Source: Oscillospiraceae bacterium (lineage in GTDB: Bacteria; Bacillota; Clostridia; Oscillospirales; Ruminococcaceae). Taken from it: a stretch of 64,000 nt of DNA. Positions 26,541 through 35,125 of this stretch are shown here, piece by piece; positions within the stretch are counted from its first letter, which is position 1, and the number at the start of each line of letters is the position of its first letter. Under the pieces are notes generated by a model. That model did not search any database. It was not told the origin of the DNA and was given only the letters and a program-made list of their open reading frames with translations. Where the stretch lies: contig JAHDPQ010000026.1 of assembly GCA_018434245.1 (NCBI GenBank), positions 1-64,000 on the forward strand, in the 5' to 3' direction. The translations under genes were made by a program, and so were the position numbers.

Positions 26541-29500
26541 ATGTTTAAAAGTAAAAAGAAGATGGGTTTGGTTCTTGGGGTAATCTTCCTCACCCTTACC
26601 CTGGTTGCGGGGGGAGTAGCCGGAATTCTGTCCGGTGCAGTGGGGGAGGGAGGCTTCCAAGCCATAAAGCCCGAAGCGTCCGATTCGTCGCCGGAAGGGG
26701 AACCGCCCTCCGATATCGATCTCGACGAGCTGCTTCCCGCCGAGCCGGAGCCGGAACCGGAACCCACCGAGCCGGAGTACAATGTCCCCGGCGAGATGCG
26801 TGGGGTGTATTTGGTGCCGGGTTCCGACTTTTTAAAGAGCCTGACCGCTACCCAAAGCGCCATCAAGGCAGAGGTGGACAAGGCCTTAGAAGAAGCCGCC
26901 AAGCTGACCATGAACTCGGTGATCATCGACACCGTCTACAACGACAAGGTGATCTTTGAAACCTCCGGTTCTCCCCAGCTGGAAGTGGGCTTTGATGTCA
27001 TGGACTATGTGGTGGACAGCGCCCGCAGGCAAGGCCTCCACGTCTACGCCATCTTTGACGCCTCCCTGTTTGAGGGCAAAAGCGGCGGAACTTCCCTGTC
27101 TTTGGGGGCGGGAGTCATCGACAAGCTCACCGCCAACCTGCGGGAATTTGCCGAGAAGTACACTCCCGACGCCATTCTCATCGACGGCTACACCCAGCCT
27201 GCCGATGAGGAGCAGAACTACATCGGCTACCTGATGACCGGTGGAGCCATCGGCTACGACAACTTTCTGCGGCAGACCCCTGCCGCCGTGGTGCGGAATA
27301 TGAGCAACACCATTCGCCACTATGCCCCCAATATTCAGGTGGGGCTACTGGCCGATGCCGTGTGGGCCAGCGACGCAGAGCAGGAGGGGGGCGTGGCCGT
27401 TCAAACGGTGAACTTTTCCTCTCTGGGTAGCGGGAACGCCGACACCAAAGCCTTTGTGGAGGACGGCGCCGTGGATTTTGTCGCCGTCAAGGCGTTTTCG
27501 TCCCTCACCGACCAGAACGAACCCTTTGAAACCGTGGTTTCCTGGTGGGCCGACGTGGCTAGGCGCAGCGGTGTACCCATGTATGTGGTTCATGCCGCCA
27601 ACAAGGCCTGTACCCAAAATGCCGGATGGGCTTCTCACGACCAGCTGACCCGGCAGGTTATCAGGGCCAGCGGACTGCCCGGCTATTCCGGCAGCGTGTT
27701 CAACTCCTTGTCCCGGTTGGTGGCCAACCCTCAGGATACCACCGCCACTCTGGTCAAGTATTATAGAGGAGAGGTAAAAAGCGAGCACGTCCTCACCGAG
27801 CTTGCCGTCACCAAGCCCACCCAGACCACCTACACTACTCAGGAACCGTCGGTTACCTTTGCAGGAGCCTCCGACCCCACTGCTCCCGTCACCATCAACG
27901 ATCAGCAGATCACCACCGATGCTTCCGGCTACTTTACCGCCAGCTTTGATTTGCGGGGCGGAGAGAACGTATTCACCATCGTCCATAAAGATAAGACGCT
28001 GACTTATAAAATCACCCGGAACATTGAAATCCTCAAGGAAGTTGCCCCCACCGGAGCCATCTCCACCGACGGCAACATGAGCATTAAGATTTCCGCCCTG
28101 GCCTACGAGGACGCTCAGGTAAACGCCACCGTGGGTGGCAGCACTCTGGCTCTGGAAATTGACGATTCCGCCGAGGATGAAACCGCCCGGGATTCCAATT
28201 ACAAGCGGTTTGTGGGATACTATACCGCGCCGGCGGGGACCTCTCAGGAGCAAAATCTGGGAGCCATTAGTATCACCGCCACTTGGCAGGGAACCACCAA
28301 AACCTTGACGGGAGCTACCGTCAAGGTGAACAAGAAAGCAAAGCTGGAAAACGGAGTCCCAGTGGTAGTGGTGGCGGATCAAGCTTGGACCTATCCCCCC
28401 AACACTCTGGATAACGTTCCCAACCCCAACTATTACCCCATTCCCAAAGGGGCAATGGACTACGCCGTGGGGGATGAGATCACCTATGTCAGCAGTAAGG
28501 GGGAAACCTTCCAGTTCTATAAGCTGGCCTCTGGCCTGCGGGTGCTTTCCAAGGATATTCAGCCCATCAGCAACGATTATGTAGGCGGAAATGCCATTTC
28601 CGGCTTTAATATAAGCACCGAGGGCCGGTATGTCTACCTCACCCTCAAGACAGCCCAAAAGGTCACCTACAAGGTGGCATACACAGGCTCCACCTTTGAC
28701 ATCACCTTCCACAACACCGACAAAAACCCCGGGGGAAGCCAGAGCCTTAACCAGAACCCCCTCTTTACCAAAGCTTCCTGGGGCAGCGACAATCTGAGTC
28801 TGACCCTTGCCAAAACCGGCGGATTCCTGGGCTATAAAGGCTACTACGACTCCAACGGGAATCTGGTGTTCCGGTTTAACACCCCGCCTTCTTCCCTGAG
28901 CGGTGCGAGAATCGCGGTGGACCCGGGCCATGGCGGCTCGGATACGGGAGCCTTGGGCTTTTTGGCGGCCTATCCCGAAAAGGTGATCAACCGGGCCATT
29001 GCCGAAATGCTGGCCGACGAGTTGGAAAGCCGGGGCGCTACCGTCCTGCTTATCGAAAATTCCGGAAACCCCAGCCTTTCGAACCGGGTGAAGCAGGCGG
29101 AGGCCTTTAACGCCGACCTCTTTGTCAGCGTCCACAACAACACCGGAACCCGTGCCTCTGCCGTGGGAACCGAGGTCTACTACTTCTATCCCTTTGCCAA
29201 GAATACCGCCTCGGCCATTGCCTCTCAGGTCAGTAGTCAGTTGGGCAGCGACAACCGGGGAGCCCGCCAGAGCTACTACCACATCACCCTAAGCGCTCAG
29301 ATGCCGACTGTTCTGGCGGAATGCGGCTTTATGACCAACAAGGGCGAGTACGAAAAGCTCATTCGGGAGGAGTACCAGCAGGCTATTGCCGTGGGTTTTG
29401 CCGACGGTCTGGCGGCGGGGCTGAAAAGCGCCTACACCGGAGTGACCACCACCGGCTCCCAGAGTATGGGCAGCGGCGCGGCTCCCACTACCGACTCCGG

Positions 29501-30611
29501 CAACACCTCTGCGGGTAGCTCGGAAGTGGAGTATCTGGTCTTTGAAACCGAGGAGCTGGCAGTCAACGAGGGGGCAAGCTACACCCTCAAGCTGATCTCC
29601 GACCCGGAGGACGCCAACCTTAGCGGTATCACCTATAAGAGCAGCAATACTTCGGTAGCCACCGTATCCTCCCAGGGCAAGGTGACGGGAGTCAAGGTGG
29701 GCAAGGCTAAAATCACCGCCACCACCGCCGACGGCAAGGTCACCGCCGTCTGCCAGCTGGAAGTGGTGGAAAGAGGCGGCGAGCAGGATTACATCGAGCC
29801 TGCCGTTCAGCCCACTCAAGTATCGGGAGCTTCTCTGAAGAGCGTCTCCTACATTGAGTTCTACAACGAATATATAACCCTGGGTAAAAACGCCAGCTAT
29901 GTGCTGCAAATCACCTCCGACAAGGGGCTGGTGAAAAACACCGAGCTGTTGTGGAAAAGCGAGGACACCAGCGTGGCCACGGTGGATTCCTCCGGTAAAG
30001 TGACGGCAAAATCCACCGGATACACCGAGATTTATGCCTACACCGCCAACAACGACTACTCCCTCTCCTGCACTGTAGAGGTGGTGAGCGGAAAGATCGC
30101 CGTCAAAGGCATCTCCCTGGACCGGAGCAAGCTTTATATGAAGCGGGGAACCGATCAACAGCTTTATGTAAACTTCAACCCGGAAACCGCCACCAACAAG
30201 AACATCAGCTGGACTTCCTCCCGCAACTCTGTAGCCGCAGTGGATGAATACGGTAAGATTACGGCCAAAAGCGCCGGAACCGCCGTCATTACAGCCACCA
30301 GCAAGGATGGCCGCTACACTGCCACCTGCACCGTGGAGGTAACCACCAAAACCATCAAGGTGGATTATCTCAGCTTTGAGTACAACGACATGGAGCCCTT
30401 TGTGGGGGATATTACCCAGCTGGAATACAGCATCGGCCCCGACAACGCCACCGACATTTCGGTCACCTTTAAGTCCAACAATCCCTCGGTGGTCAGCGTG
30501 GACGAGCAGGGCTTTATCACCTGCCACAAGAAGGGGAAGGCCACCATCACCGTCACTTCCGTTGCCAATCCCAAGGAGTATGATACCTGTGAGATTATAG
30601 TGGTGGGATAA
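26541..30611 (+). CDS. Multidomain surface protein: GHL domain, AMIN-like region, Amidase_3, four Big2 domains
   Basis: The protein has about 1356 residues. Order: a basic N-terminus and one transmembrane helix (residues about 9-31), an acidic Pro-Glu linker (about 60-80), a GHL10-like barrel (about 84-410) and Ig-like and SH3-like stretches (about 430-680). An AMIN-like beta region follows (about 680-785), then an N-acetylmuramoyl-L-alanine amidase (about 788-965) with zinc and catalytic residues in DPGHGG, PEKVINR, VSVHNN and LAECGFMTN. Four Big2 domains close it (about 995-1356). It should be anchored outside the membrane and cut peptidoglycan. The start is uncertain: a TTG at 26532 fits the weak GGGGG upstream slightly better. 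A terminator follows. Confidence 0.85.
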   Translation: MFKSKKKMGLVLGVIFLTLTLVAGGVAGILSGAVGEGGFQAIKPEASDSSPEGEPPSDIDLDELLPAEPEPEPEPTEPEYNVPGEMRGVYLVPGSDFLKSLTATQSAIKAEVDKALEEAAKLTMNSVIIDTVYNDKVIFETSGSPQLEVGFDVMDYVVDSARRQGLHVYAIFDASLFEGKSGGTSLSLGAGVIDKLTANLREFAEKYTPDAILIDGYTQPADEEQNYIGYLMTGGAIGYDNFLRQTPAAVVRNMSNTIRHYAPNIQVGLLADAVWASDAEQEGGVAVQTVNFSSLGSGNADTKAFVEDGAVDFVAVKAFSSLTDQNEPFETVVSWWADVARRSGVPMYVVHAANKACTQNAGWASHDQLTRQVIRASGLPGYSGSVFNSLSRLVANPQDTTATLVKYYRGEVKSEHVLTELAVTKPTQTTYTTQEPSVTFAGASDPTAPVTINDQQITTDASGYFTASFDLRGGENVFTIVHKDKTLTYKITRNIEILKEVAPTGAISTDGNMSIKISALAYEDAQVNATVGGSTLALEIDDSAEDETARDSNYKRFVGYYTAPAGTSQEQNLGAISITATWQGTTKTLTGATVKVNKKAKLENGVPVVVVADQAWTYPPNTLDNVPNPNYYPIPKGAMDYAVGDEITYVSSKGETFQFYKLASGLRVLSKDIQPISNDYVGGNAISGFNISTEGRYVYLTLKTAQKVTYKVAYTGSTFDITFHNTDKNPGGSQSLNQNPLFTKASWGSDNLSLTLAKTGGFLGYKGYYDSNGNLVFRFNTPPSSLSGARIAVDPGHGGSDTGALGFLAAYPEKVINRAIAEMLADELESRGATVLLIENSGNPSLSNRVKQAEAFNADLFVSVHNNTGTRASAVGTEVYYFYPFAKNTASAIASQVSSQLGSDNRGARQSYYHITLSAQMPTVLAECGFMTNKGEYEKLIREEYQQAIAVGFADGLAAGLKSAYTGVTTTGSQSMGSGAAPTTDSGNTSAGSSEVEYLVFETEELAVNEGASYTLKLISDPEDANLSGITYKSSNTSVATVSSQGKVTGVKVGKAKITATTADGKVTAVCQLEVVERGGEQDYIEPAVQPTQVSGASLKSVSYIEFYNEYITLGKNASYVLQITSDKGLVKNTELLWKSEDTSVATVDSSGKVTAKSTGYTEIYAYTANNDYSLSCTVEVVSGKIAVKGISLDRSKLYMKRGTDQQLYVNFNPETATNKNISWTSSRNSVAAVDEYGKITAKSAGTAVITATSKDGRYTATCTVEVTTKTIKVDYLSFEYNDMEPFVGDITQLEYSIGPDNATDISVTFKSNNPSVVSVDEQGFITCHKKGKATITVTSVANPKEYDTCEIIVVG

Positions 30612-30631
30612 GCCACATACGGGCCCAAGCC

Positions 30632-30666
30632 AAACGCCGCGGAGCATCATGCTCCACGGCGTTTTT
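30632..30666 (+). terminator. Terminator after the GHL-amidase gene
   Basis: AAACGCCGcGGAGCAT (30632-30647) pairs with ATGCTCCaCGGCGTTT (30649-30664) with one mismatch and is followed by further T residues. Confidence 0.9.
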
Positions 30667-30727
30667 GTATCGGTTTCAAGCATAAAGAAGTGCCCGACCG
30701 ATCAAGTGGGCGCGTGGTGTCAAGGTC

Positions 30728-31429
30728 TTACCCCTGAAAGCGGTTGGATGCGTGGATGGTTCGGGCTGTCTGGTAGTTGTCCGGGGTGAACTGCTGCATA
30801 ATGGTGACAAAGCGAATAGAAAACAAATCGCAGAGCAGTTTGCTGCTGCCATCCAGAGCATCCAGAATGATGTAACTGGCTCCCACTTCCCGCAGAATTC
30901 CCACCCGGTCAGTCATGCAGTCGGTAAGTAAAAACTCCACCCGAACCAGGCTGCCGATATTTTCCCGCAGAAAACCTGGGATATAGGCAGGGTTGGTTAG
31001 GGATTCGGGGAGGTTTTCCGTCAGCTGGGAGGTCATGGAGGGAAGAGCCAGGGGAGTGGATGGAACAGCGGGAATTGCCGGCTGCATGGCGGAATAAAGA
31101 GGGGCGGTTTGGTAGAGAGGAGCAGGCTGGGCTTGGTAGAGTGGGGCAGGCTGCATGGTGAGTGCCTGCTGCGGAAAAGAGTAAAGAGGGGTTCCCGGGC
31201 CGGCAGGCTGCACCGAAATGGGCATGGAGGGACTGGGGGTGACTGGGACAGGCACATCATTGGGGGAAGCCGCCATGTAATCGCTGCAGGCCTGCCCGTA
31301 GTTGCAGGTGGGATTTTCGCGAATTACATCGGCCATGGGATCTGTCACGCCGACGCTATTCACCGATGTGGCCGGGACGGTGGCGCTGCGGGGAACGTTG
31401 GAAGGTCTTGCGTACTGAGAATTGCACAT
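30728..31429 (-). CDS. GerQ-like spore coat protein with Pro/Ala/Tyr repeats
   Basis: The 233-residue protein has a proline- and glutamine-rich first half with repeats of the type QPAPLYQ (residues about 90-115), low in charge and rich in Ala, Pro, Met and Tyr. The last 80 residues (IPGFLRENIGSLVRVEFLL to about IRFVTIMQ) resemble the conserved C-terminus of GerQ, with a RENxGxxV turn and an IILDALDGSSKLL strand pair. In B. cereus-group species gerQ lies beside cwlJ and is required for CwlJ to localise to the coat. Here a CwlJ-like gene lies 33 bp upstream, which is the main support. RBS AAAGGAGCC. Confidence 0.62.
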   Translation of the reverse strand: MCNSQYARPSNVPRSATVPATSVNSVGVTDPMADVIRENPTCNYGQACSDYMAASPNDVPVPVTPSPSMPISVQPAGPGTPLYSFPQQALTMQPAPLYQAQPAPLYQTAPLYSAMQPAIPAVPSTPLALPSMTSQLTENLPESLTNPAYIPGFLRENIGSLVRVEFLLTDCMTDRVGILREVGASYIILDALDGSSKLLCDLFSIRFVTIMQQFTPDNYQTARTIHASNRFQG

Positions 31430-31462
31430 ATGTAAGGCTCCTTTATCTTTGATTATAATATG

Positions 31463-31900
31463 TCATGTTTGGCTGTAATAGGCGGTGGGACGATAAAAAC
31501 AGTGGTTGTTGACGCGAGTATGGAAGGTTCCGGAGCGGACGGGGAACTCACCCCTGCAGGGGCCGAAGGGGTTTAGGTACCACAGGCAGACACCCACCGG
31601 GTTGTGGATTCCACCGCTGAGAGCCCAGTCGGCGATCTGATAGTGGATGGGTTCGGGACGCATGTTGTAGATGTTTTGCATGTTAGTTCGGCCCCCTATT
31701 TCGGTGAGAATGCAATCAAACTGGCCGGGCTGATAGATGATGTTGCGCAGGCTACCCTGACCGGTCCGCAGATACTCCCCTTCACTGACATGGACCCGAT
31801 TCATGACCACGGTGGCCACCGACCTCATCCCGTCCTGGCCCTCTCCTCCAGCTTCGCACATAATCAGGCGAGCCAAAAGCTCTCGATCGTTAAAAGACAT
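31463..31900 (-). CDS. cwlJ: CwlJ/SleB-type spore cortex hydrolase
   Basis: The 145-residue protein is a bare Hydrolase_2 domain: RELLARLIMCEAGGE carries the conserved Glu, ATVVMNRV follows, and GQFDC and NPVGVCLWYLNP are later family motifs. It has no signal peptide or peptidoglycan-binding domain. That fits CwlJ, which is deposited in the coat from the mother cell, rather than SleB, which is secreted. Cortex hydrolases degrade muramic-lactam peptidoglycan during germination. RBS AGAGGTGA; a mother-cell-type promoter is visible upstream. Confidence 0.85.
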   Translation of the reverse strand: MSFNDRELLARLIMCEAGGEGQDGMRSVATVVMNRVHVSEGEYLRTGQGSLRNIIYQPGQFDCILTEIGGRTNMQNIYNMRPEPIHYQIADWALSGGIHNPVGVCLWYLNPFGPCRGEFPVRSGTFHTRVNNHCFYRPTAYYSQT

Positions 31901-31975
31901 CGAACGATATCACCTCTTCCCTTGCACCTAAGCAGTCTTGCAGCTTGTGCCACACTTAGGCAACGGTATCATTAT

Positions 31976-32002
31976 TATTCTATGGAAAACCTCCTAAATT
32001 GT
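31976..32002 (-). promoter_or_regulatory. Putative sigma-K/sigma-E promoter of the cwlJ-gerQ-like pair
   Basis: On the minus strand AC (32001-32002), 16 bp, then CATAGAATA (31976-31984) fits the sigma-K pattern AC-N16/17-CATANNNTA; CATAGAAT is also one base from a sigma-E -10. Either would give mother-cell expression. Confidence 0.5.
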
Positions 32003-32258
32003 GAAAAAACCTGATGATAATCACGCTTTTATACTAAGAGAGTATTTCTTGTCCCCTTGCAAAAACAAGAAATACCAAAGGGAAAACCTTTAAAAATATT
32101 AAAAGTTTTCTTCATTGCCCGAGTTTGAGCCCCGGGGCAATGTTTCTGCTCTTTTCTCAGAAACATAACCCCGGAGGCGGCAGTTCCCCGCACCATGCCA
32201 AATGCATAAAACCAAAATTAAAGAACGGGATCAGTTGTGGGTTTTACATCATAAAAAG

Positions 32259-32301
32259 CAGGCAGATTGGGCGGGGGTAAATGCCGCGACCGGTCTGCCT
32301 G
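32259..32301 (-). terminator. Minus-strand hairpin with T run, no obvious gene upstream
   Basis: CAGGCAGA (32294-32301 on the minus strand) pairs with TCTGCCTG (32259-32266) across a long loop and is followed by CTTTTTATG. It looks like an intrinsic terminator for a minus-strand transcript from the AT-rich region. Confidence 0.45.
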
Positions 32302-32343
32302 TCCTATTGCTGAGCGTTGAGAAACTTCATAGGGGAGGTGCAT

Positions 32344-32499
32344 TTGGTTCATCATCTCGTTAAAGGTATCGTAAAGCTGTCGGAATTCGGTAAAGGTACC
32401 TGTTTTAATTCGGTAAGCGATATTGTCTTTTTGATATTGTCTTACAGTGGTGAACAGGCAACTTTAAACTTTAAAAGAATAAAGTACATTATAAAGTAA
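32344..32499 (+). pseudogene. Short frame with a strong ribosome site, possible gene remnant or small protein
   Basis: GGGGAGGTG (32331-32339) lies 4 bp before a TTG that opens a frame of 51 codons (starting LVHHLVKGIVKLSEFG). The frame runs through direct repeats (AATTCGGTAA at 32384 and 32407; GATATTGTCTT at 32419 and 32433) into the AT-rich tract. I recognise no family. It may be the 5' stump of a gene cut at the edge of the sugar-use block, or chance. Confidence 0.25.
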
Positions 32500-32691
32500 T
32501 TATTAAAAATTAATAAATAAATATTAATATAATGGTTAAACAAACTAATAATTTCAATTAATTTGATATTATGTTTATAAATAAAAATATTATTATAACA
32601 AATAAACTTATTATTTTAAGAAGATGTAAAGAAAAACAAAAATTTATAGAAGTATACAATAAATTCAATAAAATATAGTGCAAAATTTAGG

Positions 32692-32721
32692 TTGACTTTT
32701 AGCAATCAAGCTATATATAAT
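32692..32721 (+). promoter_or_regulatory. lacI promoter
   Basis: TTGACT (32692-32697) and TATAAT (32716-32721) are 18 bp apart, 54 bp upstream of the lacI-type gene, with A+T-rich upstream DNA that could act as an UP element. Confidence 0.75.
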
Positions 32722-32733
32722 CTAGTAAAGCGA

Positions 32734-32747
32734 TGAAAACGTTTTCT
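32734..32747 (+). promoter_or_regulatory. LacI-family operator
   Basis: TGAAAACGTTTTCT contains the perfect 12-bp palindrome GAAAACGTTTTC centred on CG, the form bound by LacI/CcpA-type helix-turn-helix proteins. It lies just after the -10 element, so the regulator probably controls itself and the genes behind it. Confidence 0.7.
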
Positions 32748-32775
32748 AATTTTGTAAAATGGTGGATCAATTTTT

Positions 32776-33825
32776 ATGATTACAATTTTGGATGTAGCCA
32801 AAGAGGCAGGAGTTTCAGCTGCCACTGTGTCCCGGGTGCTCAACAACAAGGGTGGTGTGAGCCGAATCACTGTAGAGCTTGTGTATCAAGCGGTGGATAA
32901 GCTGGGATACGAACCCAACATTCAGGCACAAAGTCTGCGCAAAAAAGAAACCCGCACCATTCTTGTGCTGGTGCCGAATATATCCAACCCCTACTATGCC
33001 CATATTCTATCCGGTGTTAGCGATACCACCCGGGCTTTAGGATACAGCTCCTTTATCTGCAACACAAGAGGGGAGACGGAGCAGGAGCGGGAGGTGCTGG
33101 ATTTGCTGGCCAAACGCCGGGCCGACGGAGCCATTCTGCTGGCATCCGAGTTGGGAAGCAACTGGTTGCTGGAATATGCAGAAAAATACCCTATTGTCCA
33201 GTGCTCAGAATTTGATCCCAACATTCCCATTCCCCATGTTTCCATCGACAATTACAACGCTGCCAGAGAGGCTGTGCGCTTTTTAATCCAGCTTGGCCAT
33301 AAGCGGATCGGCACCATCAGCAGCACAAACAATTATCTTTCCACCCACCTTCGTTTAAAAGGCTACAGGGATGAGCTGGCCGAAGCGGGAATTCCTGTGA
33401 TGGAACACAACATCTACTATGCAGACCGAGACTATAATTTTAAAAGCGGGAAAAAAGCGGCAAAGGCAGTTCTGGCACAGGAAAACAGGCCCACGGCATT
33501 GTTTTGCATCTCGGATGTTTTGGCGCAGGGCGCCATTGTTGGTGCACAGGAAATGGGATTTGATGTTCCCAGAGACCTGGCGATTATAGGCTTTGACGAT
33601 GTGGAGCAAACCACCATTTATCATCCCTATATCACCACTATTGCCCAGCCGTGTTATGAAATTGGAAAAAAAGGCGCCGAAATGCTATGCCAATCTCTTT
33701 TAAATCAGCAGGACGGGAAACCTGCTCAGAGCACCTCTGCCCATGAAGTGATTCTGCCCCACAAGCTGGTGGTCCGTGAATCCGCGGCAAAGCGAATCAA
33801 TCTGTTGGATTTCCCGGCATACTAG
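32776..33825 (+). CDS. LacI-family transcriptional regulator
   Basis: The 349-residue protein has the LacI helix-turn-helix and hinge at the N-terminus (TILDVAKEAGVSAATVSRVL, residues 3-22, then NIQAQSLRKK) and a periplasmic-binding-protein-like effector domain (about 60-335). It likely represses the transporter genes downstream until a sugar or sugar phosphate binds. A perfect palindromic operator lies 28 bp upstream. The next gene follows after 52 bp on the same strand, so they may be cotranscribed. The effector is unknown. Confidence 0.93.
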   Translation: MITILDVAKEAGVSAATVSRVLNNKGGVSRITVELVYQAVDKLGYEPNIQAQSLRKKETRTILVLVPNISNPYYAHILSGVSDTTRALGYSSFICNTRGETEQEREVLDLLAKRRADGAILLASELGSNWLLEYAEKYPIVQCSEFDPNIPIPHVSIDNYNAAREAVRFLIQLGHKRIGTISSTNNYLSTHLRLKGYRDELAEAGIPVMEHNIYYADRDYNFKSGKKAAKAVLAQENRPTALFCISDVLAQGAIVGAQEMGFDVPRDLAIIGFDDVEQTTIYHPYITTIAQPCYEIGKKGAEMLCQSLLNQQDGKPAQSTSAHEVILPHKLVVRESAAKRINLLDFPAY

Positions 33826-33877
33826 CAACAGGCTGGTATCGGGTGATTCTATATTTAAGACTAGGAGGAAAAAGCCT

Positions 33878-35023
33878 GTGAAAAAAGTAGTTGCATTTCT
33901 TACAGCGATGACCTTATTGGCAGTGATCCTTGTTGGCTGCGGAGGAGGTCAGGCGACAAGTGTAAGCAATCCTCCGGCAGAAAGCCCCAACTCCACGGTA
34001 ACAAGCCCCAGCCCTGCGGGTGATGCCAAACCGGCCGAAAGTCAAGCAGGTACTCTGCGCGTCGGAATGGTTACTCCCGATGCCGACCATGGTTTTACTG
34101 GTGAAAGCGTAGCACATGCCAAGGCAGAACTGGAAGCGCTCAAGGCTTCTGGCCGCATTGCGGAATTCAAGTATGAAGTAGGCGGCGAAGCAGCCCTGCA
34201 AATTGCTGCCATCGAGACCATTCTTCAGTGGGGACCCGACGTCATTGTTCTTTGGCCACTGGAAGGGGAGCAGTTGCGCAACGCGGCCCAAACCATTGTG
34301 GATAAAGGCGTTAAACTGATTATCTATGACCGCCTGATCGATGGCTTCCGCTGCGATGGTGAAATTATGGGTGACAACGAAACCATTGGCGAAATGACAG
34401 GCAACTATCTGCTTAACTATTTCGGTGGCGAGCTAAAAGCAGGTGAAAAGCTTACATATCTCCGGTTTATCGGCGACAGTTCCACGGTTTCGGTGCAGCG
34501 CAGTGGCGGCATGGATCAAGTCATTGCAGCCTCTGAGTACAAAGATCAGTTCGAGCAGGTCCAGCAGGATTATCAGACCGACTGGTCTAACGCCAAAGCG
34601 CAGGAGCAGATGGAAAACTGGCTGAATACCTCCAGCAAAGAGAAAATTGAAGATCTTGATTTTATCGTCACCCACGACGACGAAGTAGTGGACGGTATTG
34701 TCGTTGCCTTGCAAAACTACCATGACAGCAATCCCTCTGCCCAACTGAACCTCAAGCTTATTACAGGGGTTGGCGGACGCCGGGAGACCTTAGATACCTT
34801 TGATTCTCCTGTTGCCAATGGGATTGAAGTGCTAACCTATTTCTTCAGCCCCTCCTTCATCCGCGAATCCATTCGGCTGGGTGTTGCGGTAGGTTACGGC
34901 GAGCAATACGACAATCAAAACGTGGAAGGGCAGTTGTTCCTGATCCCCACCATTGAAATTGATAAGGATACGGTTGCGGCTTTCCGCAGCAGTACAGAAT
35001 TTAAGGAGCGCTACAGCATCTAA
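33878..35023 (+). CDS. Sugar ABC transporter substrate-binding lipoprotein (Peripla_BP_4 type)
   Basis: The GTG start at 33878 follows AGGAGGAAAAAG. The 381-residue product has a lipoprotein signal peptide with LVGC (Cys21), a Ser/Pro/Ala-rich tether to about residue 60, and a binding domain of the ribose/galactose class. In it, IYDRLIDGFRCDGEIMGDNETIGEMTGNYL-like segments mark the hinge and ligand pocket. It delivers a sugar to the ATPase and permease encoded next. The ligand cannot be predicted with confidence; xylose-binding XylF-like proteins share the YDRLI stretch. Confidence 0.9.
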   Translation: MKKVVAFLTAMTLLAVILVGCGGGQATSVSNPPAESPNSTVTSPSPAGDAKPAESQAGTLRVGMVTPDADHGFTGESVAHAKAELEALKASGRIAEFKYEVGGEAALQIAAIETILQWGPDVIVLWPLEGEQLRNAAQTIVDKGVKLIIYDRLIDGFRCDGEIMGDNETIGEMTGNYLLNYFGGELKAGEKLTYLRFIGDSSTVSVQRSGGMDQVIAASEYKDQFEQVQQDYQTDWSNAKAQEQMENWLNTSSKEKIEDLDFIVTHDDEVVDGIVVALQNYHDSNPSAQLNLKLITGVGGRRETLDTFDSPVANGIEVLTYFFSPSFIRESIRLGVAVGYGEQYDNQNVEGQLFLIPTIEIDKDTVAAFRSSTEFKERYSI

Positions 35024-35037
35024 CTTATAATTGTCCC

Positions 35038-35073
35038 ATTCAGCCGGCCGGTGTTATCGCCGACCGGCTGAAT
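35038..35073 (+). terminator. Intercistronic stem-loop
   Basis: ATTCAGCCGG (35038-35047) pairs with CCGGCTGAAT (35064-35073). There is no long T run, so it more likely protects the upstream mRNA, or partly attenuates, than ends transcription. It would favour more binding protein than ATPase. Confidence 0.65.
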
Positions 35074-35125
35074 TACTCTAAGCCTTTTGTCTTCGAGTAC
35101 ACCGATATAAGAGGGGGGATCCTTG

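Larger units (their letters stand above)
31901..32775. other. 875-bp intergenic region, very AT-rich in its right half
   Basis: From left to right it holds the cwlJ promoter (31976-32002), a GTATTTCTTGT/ACAAGAAATAC hairpin (32042-32075), a CATTGCCC/GGGCAATG hairpin (32113-32142) and a hairpin at 32259-32301 with a minus-strand T run. Next comes a strong ribosome site (GGGGAGGTG, 32331-32339) before a short frame, some short direct repeats, about 240 bp of almost pure A+T (32450-32690), and the lacI promoter and operator. No complete gene is convincing. Confidence 0.7.

Noticed and set aside
27345..30683. Two long minus-strand frames (645 and 464 codons) opposite the GHL-amidase gene
   Set aside because: Both are Gly/Val/His-rich mirrors of the amidase and Big2 coding sequence; no start signals.
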